Shown here one piece after another: positions 63,535 to 64,000 of a DNA stretch of 64,000 bases (its first letter is position 1; each line of letters starts with the position of its first letter). The stretch is from assembly GCF_000183745.1 (NCBI RefSeq), contig NC_014761.1, positions 558,001 through 622,000 of the forward strand. Reading direction: 5' to 3'. Under the pieces are notes generated by a model. That model saw only the letters and a program-made list of their open reading frames with translations, was not told where the DNA came from and did no database searches. The DNA is from Oceanithermus profundus DSM 14977 (GTDB lineage: Bacteria > Deinococcota > Deinococci > Deinococcales > Marinithermaceae). The position numbers and the translations under genes are program-made.

Positions 63535-64000
63535 GCATCGAATGGTACGCGGTCCACACCTACGTCGGTTACGAGGACAAGGTCAAGGAAAACCTTGAAA
63601 AGCGTGCCCGCGCCTTGGGCATGCAGGACAAGATCTTCCAGGTCCTGATCCCGACCGAAGAGATCGTCGAGCACCGCGAAGGCGGCAAGAAGGAGACGGT
63701 CTACCGCAAGCTCTTCCCGGGCTACGTCTTCGTGCAGATGGACCTGGGCGACAACCCCGAGGACCCCAACGAAGCCTGGGAGGTGGTGCGCAACACCCCG
63801 GGCGTGACCGGCGTGGTGGGCACCAGCGAGGGCGGCAAGTACCGCCCGGTCCCGCTCACCCCCGACGAGGTGCAGCGCATCCTTGAGGTGAGCGGGCTGG
63901 CGGGCCGCAAGGAAAGCCCCAAGCCCCAGGTCACCTTCAAGGAAGGCGACGTGGTGCGGGTGGTCAGCGGACCCTTCGCCGACTTCACCGGCGTGGTCAG
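63531..64000 (+). CDS. nusG: transcription termination/antitermination protein NusG, cut by window end
   Basis: The 156 codons visible contain the NGN domain ([50 protein letters not shown]) and the beginning of the KOW domain ([19 protein letters not shown]). The 3' end lies beyond the window. NusG links RNA polymerase to the ribosome or Rho. It completes the conserved secE-nusG pair. Confidence 0.97.
   Translation, partial: MSIEWYAVHTYVGYEDKVKENLEKRARALGMQDKIFQVLIPTEEIVEHREGGKKETVYRKLFPGYVFVQMDLGDNPEDPNEAWEVVRNTPGVTGVVGTSEGGKYRPVPLTPDEVQRILEVSGLAGRKESPKPQVTFKEGDVVRVVSGPFADFTGVV

Overview
The window is very GC-rich DNA (third codon positions mostly G or C) from a thermophilic member of Deinococcota (Deinococcus-Thermus), most likely the Thermaceae. 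Marine genera such as Oceanithermus or Marinithermus fit best. The clues are Thermus-like EF-Tu, HU, Lon and PspA proteins, a bacillithiol gene (bshA), a Thermus-like maltodextrin locus, a periplasmic nitrate reductase operon, and many start codons placed 6-7 nt after a TANNNT -10 box (leaderless messages). The genus is an inference from protein content; no rRNA is present.

Layout. 1-1042: the end of pspA and a membrane-anchored rhodanese. 1095-7980: an envelope/redox locus made of a DUF5666 lipoprotein, then the operon yceI - pentaheme cytochrome - membrane protein - OmpR-type regulator - histidine kinase - second DUF5666 protein, then a Met/Gly/Tyr-rich PepSY protein. Three promoters here share an 11-bp direct repeat at a fixed distance from -10, so the two-component system probably controls its own neighbourhood. 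8017-10810: a copper P-type ATPase with a C-terminal glutaredoxin-like domain behind a CsoR-like operator. 10868-13547 (minus): HU, PlsC, endonuclease V, and a phosphoglucose/phosphomannose-isomerase-like SIS protein. 13548-13971 is gene-free. 13972-22646: assorted single genes (LPPM lipoprotein, GNAT, a histidine-phosphatase fold lacking its catalytic histidines, lipid kinase, BshA, MgtC-like membrane protein), then hisC-hisB-hisH and a PfkB kinase.

22883-29599: a complete napAGHBFLD operon for periplasmic nitrate reduction with the Campylobacterota gene order. Then come beta-carbonic anhydrase, DUF4129-MoxR-DUF58, a polytopic molybdopterin oxidoreductase with an internal Tat motif, a His-rich NifX-like protein, NUDIX and DUF1028 genes, two tandem P460-type cytochromes, SlyD, a cysteine synthase, FUN14 and an acyl-CoA dehydrogenase. 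41658-49772: a maltodextrin uptake and degradation operon (malEFG plus two GH13 enzymes) with a LacI-type palindrome. 49837-55073: YeiH-like transporter, Dus, a repeat-rich intergenic stretch, an NTP phosphatase, DUF72, an alpha/beta hydrolase and Prs. 55272-61280: a PAS-PAS-GAF-GGDEF-EAL protein, Lon, and a DUF4388 protein. 61416-64000: tRNA-Thr-Tyr-Gly-Thr, tuf, rpmG, secE and nusG (cut by the window end), the conserved translation/secretion/transcription block.

How the parts fit: nitrate respiration (Nap), several c-type cytochromes, a molybdoenzyme and copper/thiol homeostasis suggest a respiratory lifestyle with variable oxygen, fed by maltodextrins. The most unusual signals are the family of 11-bp direct-repeat promoters, the CopA-glutaredoxin fusion, the dual Sec/Tat-type molybdoenzyme, the epsilon-like nap operon, and the histidine-less phosphatase fold.
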